Shown: positions 1 through 10,223, counted from the stretch's first letter. The stretch is DNA of 64,000 nucleotides from Methylohalomonas sp034521715 (GCA_034521715.1 JAXHLY010000010.1:62001-126000), one strand, 5' to 3'. The notes: generated by a model from the letters alone, not told the origin. Translations and numbers: made by a program.

Positions 1-2
1 TG

Positions 3-1064
3 AAATTTCTCTGGTCGCCGTTCATGGACCGCTTCGTGCCACCGCGATTCGGTCGCCGCCGCGGCTGGCTGTTGATTACCCAGTTGCTGCTTGTGGTGCT
101 GATCGTGCTTGTCGGCAGCCTGTCGCCGCATGAGCAGTTGAACCTGGTCATGCTGCTCGCATTCTGTCTTGCCTTCGTGTCGGCATCGCAGGACATCGCC
201 GTGGATGCATATCGTACTGATATCCTGAAGACCCGGGAGCGTGGCCTGGGTGCCGCCCTGGCTGTCGGTGGTTACCGCATAGCACTGCTGTGTGCCGGCG
301 CGGGTGCCATGATACTGGCCGATCAGATCGGCTGGCAGCTGACATACTGGTCGATTGCGGCCCTGTTGTTTATCGGAATATTCGCTACCTTGATTGGACC
401 GTTGCCGGCACAGCATGTGGAACCTCCACGTACGCTGCGTGAGGCGGTGATTGCACCATTCCATGATTTTCTTCAGCGTCGGGCCGCTGTTGTCCTGCTG
501 GTATTCATCGTGCTCTACAAGTTCGGTGATGCCTTTGCCGGGACACTGACCACGGCTTTCCTGATCCAGGGACTGGATTTCACGATCACGGATGTCGGCC
601 TGGTCGGCAAGGGCTTCGGGCTGGCAGCGACGCTGTTTGGGGCGCTGTTCGGCGGCCTGTTGATGGTCAGGCTCAAACTGTACCGGGCATTGTTAGTGTT
701 CGGGGTACTGCAGGCGGTGACAAATCTCGTGTTTGCCTGGCTCGCTGTTATTGGAAAAAGTTACTGGGGCATGGCGACTGCCGTCGGCCTGGAGAATCTT
801 GCCGGCGGCATGGGTACGGCCGCGTTTGTGGCACTGCTGATGACCTTGTGTAACCAGCGCTATACCGCAACACAGTTTGCATTACTGTCGGCACTGGCGG
901 CAGTAGGGCGGGTTATTGTCGGCCCCCCCGCTGGTGAACTCGTCCATGTGCTCGGCTGGGCACCGTTTTTCTACCTGACGTTCCTGCTGGCGCTGCCGGG
1001 CCTGTTCCTGCTGATTTACCTGCGGCCGGTTATCGATCACGCCGAACAGGTGGATAACGCCTGA
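3..1064 (+). CDS. ampG: AmpG-like MFS muropeptide permease, 3' part
   Basis: The reading frame is open from the window edge, so the start lies upstream; 353 codons are visible. It is a polytopic membrane protein of the major facilitator superfamily. The stretch KFLWSPFMDR followed by a basic loop, and the SQDIAVDAYR motif about 60 residues later, are typical of AmpG, the inner-membrane permease that imports anhydromuropeptides for cell-wall recycling. About ten hydrophobic segments are visible, consistent with the C-terminal three quarters of a protein of about 420-490 residues. It ends directly against the convergent gene at 1065. The family is secure; the substrate is inferred from similarity to AmpG. 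Confidence 0.8.
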   Translation, partial: KFLWSPFMDRFVPPRFGRRRGWLLITQLLLVVLIVLVGSLSPHEQLNLVMLLAFCLAFVSASQDIAVDAYRTDILKTRERGLGAALAVGGYRIALLCAGAGAMILADQIGWQLTYWSIAALLFIGIFATLIGPLPAQHVEPPRTLREAVIAPFHDFLQRRAAVVLLVFIVLYKFGDAFAGTLTTAFLIQGLDFTITDVGLVGKGFGLAATLFGALFGGLLMVRLKLYRALLVFGVLQAVTNLVFAWLAVIGKSYWGMATAVGLENLAGGMGTAAFVALLMTLCNQRYTATQFALLSALAAVGRVIVGPPAGELVHVLGWAPFFYLTFLLALPGLFLLIYLRPVIDHAEQVDNA

Positions 1065-1457
1065 CTAGCACCTGCCTATGCAGTGCTTGCGCTTGTGCCC
1101 GTGATGGCGACTGCGGCTGCCATCGCGATAACCATGGCGATAACCGTACTTGTAACTGTAATTATGCCGTGGTGTATAGTGATGGCGCCTGGAATTGTGC
1201 TTGTATGGGCGCGAATAACTGCGTTTGCCATGATAGGAGTAGGGCCGTGAGTAGTGGCTGCGGCCGTAATAGTGGCCGCCCGTGCCGTAGCTCAGGGCAA
1301 AACCGGGCCGTATCCGGTAGCCGTGATGATAGCTGTGGCCGCTGTAATGTCCGCTGTTGATGAATAGTTTCAGTCCGCCAGCCGGCGCGCTTTCACTGAA
1401 CATTGTCAACGGCAGCAAGGCCAGGGCCAGTATCAGGGGTTTGTGTATTAACTGCAT
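1065..1457 (-). CDS. secreted His/Tyr/Arg-rich small protein
   Basis: A 130-residue protein with a clear Sec signal peptide (MQLIHKP then a hydrophobic run, cleavage near SAPA-GG). The mature part is extremely biased: His, Tyr, Arg, Ser and Gly make up most of it, in irregular YxHG / HxYxR repeats, with a terminal HCIGRC holding two cysteines. I recognise no domain. His-rich periplasmic proteins often bind Ni, Zn or Cu, but no metal role is shown here. It converges on the AmpG-like gene with no gap. Confidence 0.6.
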   Translation of the reverse strand: MQLIHKPLILALALLPLTMFSESAPAGGLKLFINSGHYSGHSYHHGYRIRPGFALSYGTGGHYYGRSHYSRPYSYHGKRSYSRPYKHNSRRHHYTPRHNYSYKYGYRHGYRDGSRSRHHGHKRKHCIGRC

Positions 1458-1519
1458 GGTTCACCTCATACAGACGTGTTCAGTAAGTATGACCCATACA
1501 GAAGAAGAGGTTGCAGAAA

Positions 1520-1798
1520 ATGCCTGCTCCACGGCTAGAAATCACATTCTGTGCACAATGCAATTTCCTTCTGCGTGCCGCCTGGATGGCTCAGGAGTTG
1601 TTAAGTACCTTTGGTTCCGATCTGAATGAAGTGGCCCTGAAACCCGGAACGGGTGGTATTTTCGAGGTGCGTCTCGACGGGAAGCTGCTGTTCTCGCGCC
1701 GGCAGGCAGGCCGTTTCCCGGAGTCGAAGGAACTCAAGCAACTGGTGAGGGACCGGATCGATCCGGGGCGGGACCTGGGGCATAGCGACAACGAGTAG
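1520..1798 (+). CDS. SelW/SelT/Rdx-family thioredoxin-fold protein
   Basis: A 92-residue protein of the Rdx (SelW/SelT/SelH) family. The N-terminal strand carries the redox motif CAQC (residues 11-14, Cys at both ends; no selenocysteine codon), followed by the family pattern GTGGIFEVRLDGKLLFSRR and a basic FPESKELKQLVRD helix. Family members are thought to act in thiol redox reactions; the bacterial substrate is unknown. The ATG at 1520 is preferred over an in-frame TTG at 1511 because the purine-rich GAAGAGG ends nine bases upstream of the ATG but abuts the TTG. The gene converges on the PP2C-FGE gene. Confidence 0.8.
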   Translation: MPAPRLEITFCAQCNFLLRAAWMAQELLSTFGSDLNEVALKPGTGGIFEVRLDGKLLFSRRQAGRFPESKELKQLVRDRIDPGRDLGHSDNE

Positions 1799-1914
1799 TT
1801 GATTGGTTAATTAGTTAATCGGTTAATTGGTAATGACATACCAATCGAGCACTATTACAGACGGGGCAGGGAACGTTGACCCCACTTAACCAATAAACCA
1901 GTCAACTGAATCAA
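1799..1914. repeat. degenerate heptad-array element (GGTTAAT type)
   Basis: Between convergent genes. The left side is a run of roughly 7-base units related to GGTTAAT (around 1801-1833). The right side is a run of the inverse type (TTAACCA, ATAAACC, around 1885-1914). The right array supplies the last residues (about VDWFIG) and the TAA stop of the minus-strand gene. It looks like a diverged copy of the GTGAATC-type elements elsewhere in the window. Confidence 0.5.
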
Positions 1915-3879
1915 TTTCCCGCACCACCCGGAAACCGATGTTGTCGTATTCGGCATCGGCCTTGAACTTGTCGCGCCTGGCATTGCGCAGTGATGTCGGC
2001 GGGCTGTTGTAGGAACCGCCGCGTACCACGCGCCGACTGCAGTCGCCACCCTCAATCCAGGCAGCCGCTGATGCCGGTGCGCCGTCGTAATTGTTGTGCC
2101 AGCAGTCCTGCACCCATTCCGCGACATTGCCCTCGGTATCGTGCAGGCCAAATGGATTGGCGGGGAAACTGCCGACCCTGGTCGGTGCCCGCGGTGGTGG
2201 GCCATCGCTGCAGCCGAAACAATGGGCCCGGTTCGGCTCCATGGTGACACCCCACCAGTAATCCGTATCACGGCCAGCTGAGGCCGCGTATTCCCACTCC
2301 GCCTCGCTTGGCAGGCGGTATTGATAACCGGTCTGCTGCGACAGCCACTCGGTGTATTTTACCGGCCTGCGGCCAGCTGATATTGACGACCGGGTAATCA
2401 GGCTCCCCCGGGCCCGGTGACTGCGGCAGCGGATGACCCGTCGCCCGTGCAAACCGCTTGTACTCGGCTATGGTGATTTCATACTGGCTGATGGCAAAGG
2501 GTTGGGCCTCGACCGTGTGTTCAGGGCGTTCCTCAGTGAAGCGATTGCTGCCCATCTTGAAGGAGCCGGCGGGTATTCTGGCCATGACAGGGCCCTGGGC
2601 TACCGCTTTTCAGGCTGTCGGTAAAGGTTTCCACTTCTATTGGGGTCGCGGGTTCGGTGACCGGTGCTTCCGCAGTGGTGGCGGGCTCCTGTGCCGGTGG
2701 TGCCTCGGGTTCGGCTTCCGGTTCGGGGATGTCGTCCGCCGCGATAGCCGGCGCTTCGTCGACAGTGGTTTCCGGCGGGCACAGGAGCCTCGGTTGCCGG
2801 CCGCAGCAGGAAATAGGCGACGACGAAAACAGCAATAACGACGATAGCCGCGATGGCGATGACGCCACCGCGGCCCGCGCGAGATTGCGGGCGTGATTCC
2901 GCATGGTGCGATTCGGGGCTTCCAGGTCGGCAGAGCTGACGACCACGGGCTCGGGGCGGGTTGGTGCTGCGGATTCTGCCGCCGCGGCTGCCTCTGTGCC
3001 GGTGTTACTCGCAACGGTCTCTATTTCCCCCGTGCGCTCGAACTTGGTGTCTTCCGTTTCCTCTTCGTCTTCGTCCGCGGGTTCGGCCGTAGGCGTTACG
3101 GCGGCAGCGGCATCTTTCTCCAGGATATCGATGACAATGGTCGTGGTGTTGTCCTGGCGCGGCATGGCCGCTTCCTCGACGGCATCCAGCAGCGCCTGGA
3201 CATAGTCTTTGGCTTTTGTCGACCATTCGGCAAACTGAATGATTTTGCCGCTGCTGAGCGTATCTAGACCGTCACTGCTCGCCAGCGCCCAGCCGGTCAC
3301 CCGTCTTGAGCTCGAGAGGCTCTTCAGGGCAATCGATTTCCGTGATCTCGTCGCCGGTTACGGCGCTCATCAGCATGTTGCGCGACAGTCCGGGTTCCGG
3401 CTCCATCGGCTGACCGGCCGCCGCCAGGCGATCGAGGAAACCGCCATAGCTGTGGTCGGCATTTTTCTTGGTCAGGTCCGTGTCGCCCGGCGGGTATCGA
3501 TGACTGTCCGCCGACGCTGCGGCCACCAGAGCCGGTCCTGTTCAATCATCGCGGCCACCATGGTACAGCCCATACCCTGCAGGGCCGGGGTCTCGCGAAT
3601 GGTTTCCGCTATGGACGCGTTGGCCTTGAGCACGCCGCCCTGGAGCAGGCCGGTGATATCGTCCGCGGGATAATTCGAGGAGATATATTTGTTAATGGCC
3701 TGGACGGCCATATTACTGGCAACATTGCCGGCGGCGTGACCGCCCATGCCGTCAGCAACAATGACGAGGACTGTAGGCTGACCCTCTGCATCCGTCAGAT
3801 GTGTGATCAGGAAAGCGTCTTCCTGGTAATCCCGGGCACCGTCTATCTGGTTGCCCGCGATCTCGTACTGCAGACCCAT
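1886..3879 (-). CDS. PP2C phosphatase - TM - FGE/SUMF1-domain fusion, frame broken by indels
   Basis: Read with single-base corrections, this is one protein of about 664 residues. Residues 1-255 form a PP2C-type Ser/Thr phosphatase: metal-binding ARDYQEDAF and VADGMGGHAAG near the N-terminus, ASSDGLDTL later. An acidic Ala/Glu linker follows, then a transmembrane segment (about 336-360, GGVIAIAAIVVIAVFVVAYF, read in a third frame). A Pro/Ala/Glu linker leads to a formylglycine-generating-enzyme-like domain (about 431-660: MARIPAGSFKMGS, RLPSEAEWEYAA, GNVAEWVQD, VVRGGSY, IGFRVVRE). Breaks lie near 2367, 2590, 2780, 2880, 3275 and twice near 3505-3512; the total length fits a net +2. The FGE domain lacks the Cys pair of true sulfatase-modifying enzymes, so it is probably a binding or signalling module. 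Phosphatase inside and FGE fold in the periplasm is inferred from one TM. Confidence 0.75.
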
Positions 3880-4068
3880 ACACTCGTTCCCCCGGAGCGC
3901 GTTATTTGTCCTATCTTGCTGTCTTGATTGCTATTATTCAGGTCAGCCTATTAATGTATCCTACCAGCCCCTAGTGGTTTTACAAAAACAAACATTCATT
4001 TACGCGGCGTAGTTCATACTGGTCTACAGATACGGCCAGCGAATGTTCGCACGGATTGATTACAGGCT

Positions 4069-7000
4069 GTGACCCCGATTCATGATCACCAGACCCTGAA
4101 GGCGGCCCTGGGCAGTTGTATGGTACGAGACCAGCAACGGCTCGGACGGGCAACTGCAGCGGGCCTCTGCCGGGGATATCCGGCACTGGCGGCGGCCGTC
4201 GAGGCGGCCGCCGGGCGCCAGGAACGGCGCCGGCAGGCGGCCCCGCGGCCGGATTTCCCTGCCGAACTTCCGATTACGGCCAGCCACGATGCGATTGTTG
4301 AAGCCATCCGCGAGCATCAGGTGATTATCGTCTGCGGCGAGACCGGTTCCGGCAAGACCACGCAGCTTCCCGAGTTATGTCTGGCCGCCGGCCGCCGGCG
4401 TGCAGGGATATATCGGCCATACTCAGCCACGGCGCCTGGCGGCACGGACCCTGGCCGACCGCATCGCGACGGAACTCGGTACAACCATCGGCGGCGGCGT
4501 GGGTTACAAGATCCGGCATCAGGACCGCACCGACCCGTCGACCTACATCAAGCTGATGACTGACGGCATTCTGCTGGCGGAACTGCGCTCGGATCGGGAG
4601 CTGCTCGATTATGACACGATCATTATCGATGAGGCCCACGAACGCAGCCTGAATATCGATTTCATGCTCGGTTATCTCAGGCAGCTTCTGAAACGCCGCC
4701 CGGACCTGAAGGTGATCATTACATCGGCAACGATTGATGTCGAAAGATTCTCGGAGCATTTCGGCAATGCACCGATCATCGAGGTCTCCGGTCGCAGTTA
4801 CCCGGTCGAGGTACGCTACCGGCCCATCGATGAGGAAGCCGATGATGATCTGGCCTTCGAACATGCGGTGCTCTGTGCAGTGCGGGAACTGTCGGCGCAG
4901 GATCGCGGCGATATCCTGGTATTCCTGGAAGGGGAGCGCGAGATACATGAACTGTCGAAGTTCCTGCGCAAGCAGGATCTGCCCGATACCGACATCCTGC
5001 CCCTGTACGCGCGACTCGGCGCCGCCGGGCAGGGCAAAATATTCCAGCCGCACAAGCGCCGGCATATCGTGCTGGCCACCAATATTGCCGAGACGTCGCT
5101 GACGATACCCGGCATACGTTACGTCATCGACAGCGGTTATGCGCGTATCAGCCGTTACAGTCCGCGCAGCAAGATACAGCGCCTGCCGATAGAAAGGATT
5201 GCCAAGGCGCCGGCCAACCAGCGCAAGGGCCGTTGCGGCCGTGAAACCCCCGGTATCTGTATCCGCCTTTACAGCGAGGAGGATTTCGAACAGCGCTCCG
5301 ATTTCACCGAACCGGAAATACTGCGCACCAATCTCGCCGCGGTGGTGTTGCAGATGAAAACGCTGGGCCTGGGCGATGTGGAGAAATTCCCGTTTCTCGA
5401 GCCGCCGGATAAACGCCAGATCAACGACGCCCGGCGCCTTCTGCTGGAACTGGGGGCCGTGGATGACAATGACCGGCTGACGGATACCGGCCGGCAACTG
5501 GCGCGCCTGCCGCTGGACCCCAGTTTCGGCCGCATGCTGCTGGCCGCCGGTGACATGCAGTGCCTCAGCGAGGCACTGGTTATTGTCAGTGCGCTGAGTA
5601 TCCAGGACCCGCGGGAGCGGCCGCTGGAGGCCCAGGAGCAGGCGGACAAGTCGCATGCACAGTTCCGCCACGAGCGCTCCGATTTTGTTGAATTCCTGAG
5701 CCTGTGGCAGTTCCTGGAAACACAGTCAGGACAGTTGTCGAAAAACCGCTTCCGCCACGCCTGCCGGGAAAATTTTCTGGCCTATGTGCGGGTACGCGAA
5801 TGGCGTGATATCTACCGCCAGTTGAGCCAGCAGATACGTGAACTCGGTTATCGCCGCAATAATACTGAATCTGATTACGAAACCCTGCACACGGCGCTGG
5901 CCACGGGCCTGCTCGGGCACGTCGCACAGAAAACGGGTAGCGGCGAATACACCGGTGCGCGTGACATGAAGCTGAAAATCTTTCCGGGATCATCACAGTT
6001 TGCAAAACAGCCGAAGTGGCTGATGGCGGCGGAACTGGTCGAGACCTCGCAGCTTTTTGCCCGCACGGTAGCGGCCATTGAACCCGAATGGCTGCTGAAA
6101 CCGGCTGCGCACCTGATCAAAACGGAAACCTTTGATCCGGAATGGGACCGGCAAGCCCAGCGCGTGAATGCCCGCGAAAGGGTCACACTGTATGGCCTGC
6201 CGATCGTTGCCTCACGGCCGGTCAATTACGGCCGTATCGATCCGGCAGAGGCGCGCAAACTGTTCATTCAGCACGCCCTGGTCGAGGGTGAGTTGCGTAG
6301 CCGGGCAGCGTTTTTCCATCACAACAAGAAACTGATCGATGAGATACGCCGGGAGGAACAGAAGATCCGGCGTCCGGATATTTTAGATGAACAGGCGCTG
6401 TTTGCCTTTTACGATGAACGTATCCCGGCCACGGTTCATGATGGTGCCGGCTTCGGGCGCTGGCGCAAACAGGTCGAACGCGATGATCCGGAATTGTTGT
6501 TTGCCGAGCGCGGGCAGATTGTGCGACAGGGGCCGGAAACCGCGGCGTATTACCCGGATAAACTGGAGGTAAACGGGATCCGGCTGGCGGTTGATTACAC
6601 TTTCAAACCGGGTGCCGATAGCGATGGCGTGACCGTTACCGTGCCGCTGGAATTGCTGAACCAGATCGACGCCGATACCTGCGAAAGGCTGGTACCGGGT
6701 CTGCTTGAAGAAAAAATCACCGCCATGCTCAAGGCACTGCCGAAAAGCCTGCGCCGGCAGTTCGTGCCGATACCGGAAACGGCACAACGCTGCCTTGATG
6801 TCATTCGCCAGACCGGCGGCCCGTTACCACAAGCGATGAGTGCCTGTCTCCTGCAATTGACCGGCGTAGATGTGCCCGTCAGCCAATGGCGAACGGATGA
6901 TCTTCCGGCGCATCTGCAGCCGCGTTTCCGGGTTATCGACGACAATGGCCGGACACTGGCCTCCGGCCGTGATTACCTCAGCCTGCAGCAGGAACTGGGT

Positions 7001-7921
7001 GACAAGGCGGCCACAAGCTTTGCCGGTAGCCTGCAAACCGGTATTGAACGCCGGAACCTGCAGCGGTGGGATTTCGGCGAACTCCCCGAGGTCATTGAAA
7101 TGGCACAGTCGCAATACAGTCTGCGCGCCTATCCGGCACTGGTCGATGACGACGACAGTGTATCCATACGCTGTTTCGATACCGCGGCCAGGGCCGAACG
7201 TCAGATGCATGCCGGCCTGCTGCGGCTGTTCATGCTGGAACTGGGCAAGGAACTCAAATACCTGCGCAGGAACCTGCCGGATCAGAAAAAGCTCTGTCTT
7301 GCCTACAGCCCGCTCGGCAGTTGCGAGGAATTGGCCGAGATGATCCTCAGTGAAACGGTAAGACGGTCCTGTCTTGCCAGTGACAATGGCCAGGTTCGTA
7401 CCGAGGAACATTTCAGGCGGCTGCTCGAGGCCGGCCGCAAGCAGCTCGGCACGCAGCTTAATGAACTGTGCACATTGCTGGCCGGCATTCTGGAACGTTA
7501 TAACAGGTTGCGCTCGCGATTGTCGGGCAACCTGCCGCCACAATGGCTGGCAGCCGTCCGGGATATCAGCGAGCAGCTCGATCACCTGGTTTTCGCCGGC
7601 TTTGTCACGGCGGTGCCGTCTGACCAGCTGGAACATTACCCGCGTTACCTGGATGCAATTGACAAGCGCCTGGAAAAGCTCGCCAACAACCCAGCCCGTG
7701 ATCGTGAGCAGGCAGCGCAACTGGCCCCCTGGTGGCAGGATTACCTCAAGCTTGCCAGTGCCTGTGCGGGACAGGACAATGAACCACAGATCCTGGTGCA
7801 GTACCGCTGGCTGATCGAGGAATACCGGGTGTCGTTATTCGCCCAGGAACTGAAGACGGCGCAAACGGTTTCGCCGCAGCGGCTGAAGGCATTGCGCGAT
7901 CAACTGCGCCGGGCCGCCTGA
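4069..7921 (+). CDS. hrpA: ATP-dependent RNA helicase HrpA, one frameshift
   Basis: DEAH-box RNA helicase close to E. coli HrpA in length (about 1284 codons) and throughout its sequence. Visible motifs are Walker A GETGSGKTTQLP, motif Ia GHTQPRRLAAR, DEAH (IIIDEAHERS), SAT (ITSATID), and motif VI QRKGRCGR, followed by the long HrpA-specific C-terminal region ending in the DUF3418 type. HrpA acts on stalled or colliding ribosomes and in mRNA processing. A one-base insertion in the GC run at about 4391-4400 splits the frame just after motif I; removing it restores LAAGRGVQGYIGHTQPRR. The start is GTG at 4069 (MTPIHDHQTLKAAL). Divergent from the PP2C fusion, with about 190 bp between them. Confidence 0.93.
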
Positions 7922-7946
7922 ATTCATAATATAAAGATCCGACCTT

Positions 7947-8465
7947 ATGTCACCGGAAAGGAAAAAGCGCTTTATCGTTGCCGCCGCTGCCGTCATTGCA
8001 TTATCGGCGGGTCTTGTTGTTGCCGATTATTTCGGCGCCTTCGGAATTAGTAAGGACTCCAATACCGAATTTGTCGAATTCAATGTCAGGACAGTAGACG
8101 CCGAAACCGGGCGCAAGATCGGCAATGTAAAGGTGCGCTGTTTTCAGTATACCTCCAATAATGCCTGTGGCCAGCCGCCGGGCAGGGAGCACGGCGTGGT
8201 GCGAATCAGCCTGCTGGTTGAAAAACATGTCAAAGAATCGTTGTTGTTCCGGAAAGAGGTCCGGTACACGCCCGTCAACGAGAATGAACTGCGGGTGATG
8301 TTTATTCATACGGAGTATCAGAAACCGGTACGGCGCTATAACATTCCGGAGCTGATAGAGCATCCGGATCAAGTATTTACCGTCGAGATGGCGCCGCTGG
8401 TGCCGGCCGCCGAACGTGCCCGGCAACGGGAAGCGGATGCCGCCGACAGGGAGGACGGGACATGA
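7947..8465 (+). CDS. membrane-anchored hypothetical protein
   Basis: 172 residues. A basic N-terminus (MSPERKKRF) is followed by one hydrophobic segment (about residues 10-27), which suggests a signal anchor with the rest in the periplasm. The body has a beta-rich pattern with VRTVDAETGRKIGNVKVRC, resembling a carboxypeptidase-regulatory or transthyretin-like fold, but the match is weak and I do not name a family. It lies 25 bp after hrpA and overlaps the next gene by four bases (ATGA), so it is probably co-transcribed with the CMD-Rieske gene. Confidence 0.6.
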   Translation: MSPERKKRFIVAAAAVIALSAGLVVADYFGAFGISKDSNTEFVEFNVRTVDAETGRKIGNVKVRCFQYTSNNACGQPPGREHGVVRISLLVEKHVKESLLFRKEVRYTPVNENELRVMFIHTEYQKPVRRYNIPELIEHPDQVFTVEMAPLVPAAERARQREADAADREDGT

Positions 8466-9085
8466 GTGATGCCATGAATTATCTGCTTGCGGCACGACCG
8501 CAGGCCATGGGGCCGTATTTCAGTTTTCTCAAACAGGCCGGCAAGGGCCTGGATCCCAAAACCCGTGCCCTGATATCGGTTATTACCAAGGTCAACAGCC
8601 GCACCGAGCGCGGGTTTCGCCAGTACCTGGCCCGAGCACTGCACAGTGGCTGTACGCCGGATGAGATCCTGGATGCGTTGCTGGCAGCTTTTCCGGTGAT
8701 TGGCCTCACCGGCCTGACCTGGGCCGTCGACATTATTCTTGAAATGGATATTCCGGAATTCCGGCCGGACCGGCTCGGCGCGGAACCGGAATGGCATACG
8801 GTTACCAGCCTGGACAAACTGCAGGTAGGCACGACGAGACTGGCCTGTGACGATCGTGAATTGTTTATTCATCGTGACGGCGACAGTATCAATGTTTATG
8901 ACAGCCGCTGCCCGCATCAGGTAACCAATATCCCGCAACTGGCACTGGATGGCTGTACATTGACCTGCCCTAAACATGAATGGCAGTTCGATATCCGCAC
9001 GGGTGAATGTATTGCCAAAGGTGACAGGCCGCTGAACAGCTTCGAAACCAGGATTGAGAACGGCCACTTGCTGGCTTACTGGTAA
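8462..9085 (+). CDS. carboxymuconolactone decarboxylase-like domain fused to a Rieske domain
   Basis: 207 residues. The N-terminal half (about 1-95) has the helical pattern of the carboxymuconolactone decarboxylase/AhpD superfamily (LDPKTRALISVITKVN, HSGCTPDEILDALLAAFPV) but lacks the AhpD CxxC pair. The C-terminal half (about 108-207) is a Rieske [2Fe-2S] domain with CPH and CPKHEW ligand boxes, as in small ferredoxin-type Rieske proteins. The product is cytoplasmic, with no signal peptide. An electron-transfer or redox-sensing role is inferred; no substrate can be deduced. The start overlaps the preceding stop, and the nitroreductase follows after 18 bp, suggesting a redox operon. Confidence 0.8.
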   Translation: MSDAMNYLLAARPQAMGPYFSFLKQAGKGLDPKTRALISVITKVNSRTERGFRQYLARALHSGCTPDEILDALLAAFPVIGLTGLTWAVDIILEMDIPEFRPDRLGAEPEWHTVTSLDKLQVGTTRLACDDRELFIHRDGDSINVYDSRCPHQVTNIPQLALDGCTLTCPKHEWQFDIRTGECIAKGDRPLNSFETRIENGHLLAYW

Positions 9086-9103
9086 CAGAAAACAGGTTTG
9101 AAT

Positions 9104-9706
9104 ATGATAGAAAAAAAAGCGATAACCCAGGTCCCCATTCATGATTTGCTGGCCAGCCGCTGGAGTGGACGTGCTTTTGACCCGGCACGGCCGCTGGAGC
9201 GTGAACAGATACTGGCATTACTGGAAGCGGCGCGCTGGGCGCCATCCTGTTTCGGTGATCAGCCCTGGCGCTATGTGGTGTGCGACAGGAAGTCCAATAA
9301 ACCCGCCTGGGATACGGCGTTAAGCTGCCTGTCGGAGGGTAACCAGGGCTGGGCCCAAAACGCACCACTGCTGATGCTGGCACTGGCCGACAGCCAGTTC
9401 ATGAGCCGCGACAGTGCCAATCGCTGGGGCCAGTACGATACCGGCGCCGCCAGTGAAAACCTGTGCCTGCAGGCGACGGCAATGGGACTGATGGCCCACC
9501 AGATGGGCGGTTTCGACAAGGACGGGGCGGCGGAAGTGTTTGCCGTCCCCGGCCGATACGAGCCCATGGCCATGATCGCCGTCGGCTACCAGCTGTCGCC
9601 TGAATCCCTCAGCGAAGAACAGCAGGAGCGCGAACTCAGGGAACGGGCCCGCTGGCCGCTGGGTGAAAACTTTTTCGACGGCGAGTGGGGCAGGGGGATA
9701 GAGTGA
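9104..9706 (+). CDS. nitroreductase-family FMN oxidoreductase
   Basis: About 200 residues with the nitroreductase fold: an N-terminal SRWSGRAFDPARP motif (FMN phosphate contact), then AARWAPSCFGDQPWRYVV, and the C-terminal MIAVGYQ segment. Such enzymes use NAD(P)H and FMN to reduce nitroaromatics, quinones or flavins; the physiological substrate is not evident. ATG 9104 is preferred to the in-frame TTG 9098 because AACAGG lies at a normal distance upstream. The stop TGA (9704-9706) lies inside a GTGAACA heptad of the intergenic repeat. Probable operon with the preceding CMD-Rieske gene. Confidence 0.85.
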   Translation: MIEKKAITQVPIHDLLASRWSGRAFDPARPLEREQILALLEAARWAPSCFGDQPWRYVVCDRKSNKPAWDTALSCLSEGNQGWAQNAPLLMLALADSQFMSRDSANRWGQYDTGAASENLCLQATAMGLMAHQMGGFDKDGAAEVFAVPGRYEPMAMIAVGYQLSPESLSEEQQERELRERARWPLGENFFDGEWGRGIE

Positions 9707-9767
9707 ACAGTCGCTGGTTAATTGTGAACAGTGAACGGTGAGTTACCGTTCACCGGCTACTGTTCAC
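9703..9767. repeat. heptad-type element forming a hairpin between convergent genes
   Basis: GTGAAC-type units on the left (9703, 9724, 9731) and inverted GTTCAC units on the right (9748, 9761). The inner pair GTGAACGGT/ACCGTTCAC (9731-9739 and 9745-9753) can fold into a hairpin that could act as a bidirectional terminator. The element provides the stop codons of both flanking genes: the TGA of the nitroreductase, and the TAG of hslR after KREQ. Confidence 0.6.
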
Positions 9768-10171
9768 GCTTTTCCTTGAACCGCATGATCTCGCGCCGCT
9801 CGCGTTTCGTTGGCCGGCGCTTTGGTCGCGGCTGGGCGGCGGATTCCGACTTCAGCTGTGCGGCGAGGCGTTCGCGCTCGCTGATACTGGCCTGACTTTC
9901 GCTGTACAGTGTGGTCGCCGCGGCGGCACCAAGCCGTTGCTTGCTCAGCGCAGTAACGGTGATGTGATATTCATACGGGCCGCGCCGTACCTGCAGGGAC
10001 TCGCCGGTGGTGATGGTTCTTGCGGGTTTTGGCCGGTTGCCGCGCGACCTTTACCTTGCCGCTTCTGATGGCTGCCGCCGCCTGTGAGCGGGTTTTGAAA
10101 AAACGCGCGCACCATAGCCACTTGTCGAGCCGTATGGTTTCGGCAGCTGTGTTCGAGTTGTCTGCTGACAT
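9757..10171 (-). CDS. hslR: ribosome-associated heat shock protein Hsp15, one frameshift
   Basis: About 137 residues after correction. The N-terminal S4 RNA-binding domain reads IRLDKWLWCARFFKTRSQAAAAI then SGKVKV. Removing one base from the T run at 10027-10030 (A run on the coding strand) restores AKPARTITTGESLQVRRGPYEYHITV and the basic C-terminal tail typical of Hsp15. Hsp15 binds free 50S subunits carrying nascent chains and recycles them after heat shock. The last residues KREQ and the stop come from the intergenic heptad element. Divergent from moaB with about 52 bp between. Confidence 0.88.
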
Positions 10172-10223
10172 ATCCTGTCCGGGCTTCCAGCGGGTATAAT
10201 GGCACTAATTTCCAACACAGGTC

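Noticed and set aside
1520..1798. Selenoprotein (SelW with UGA-coded selenocysteine)
   Set aside because: The redox motif is CAQC with ordinary Cys codons and no in-frame TGA.
4069..4563. hrpA as two separate genes, or programmed frameshifting
   Set aside because: The join falls between helicase motifs I and Ia, and many other genes in the window show the same one-base break; no slippery site with stimulatory structure was seen.
4325..5671. Long minus-strand open frame of 448 codons opposite hrpA
   Set aside because: It is the antisense of strongly conserved helicase sequence, has no recognisable domain, and reflects high GC content that removes stop codons.
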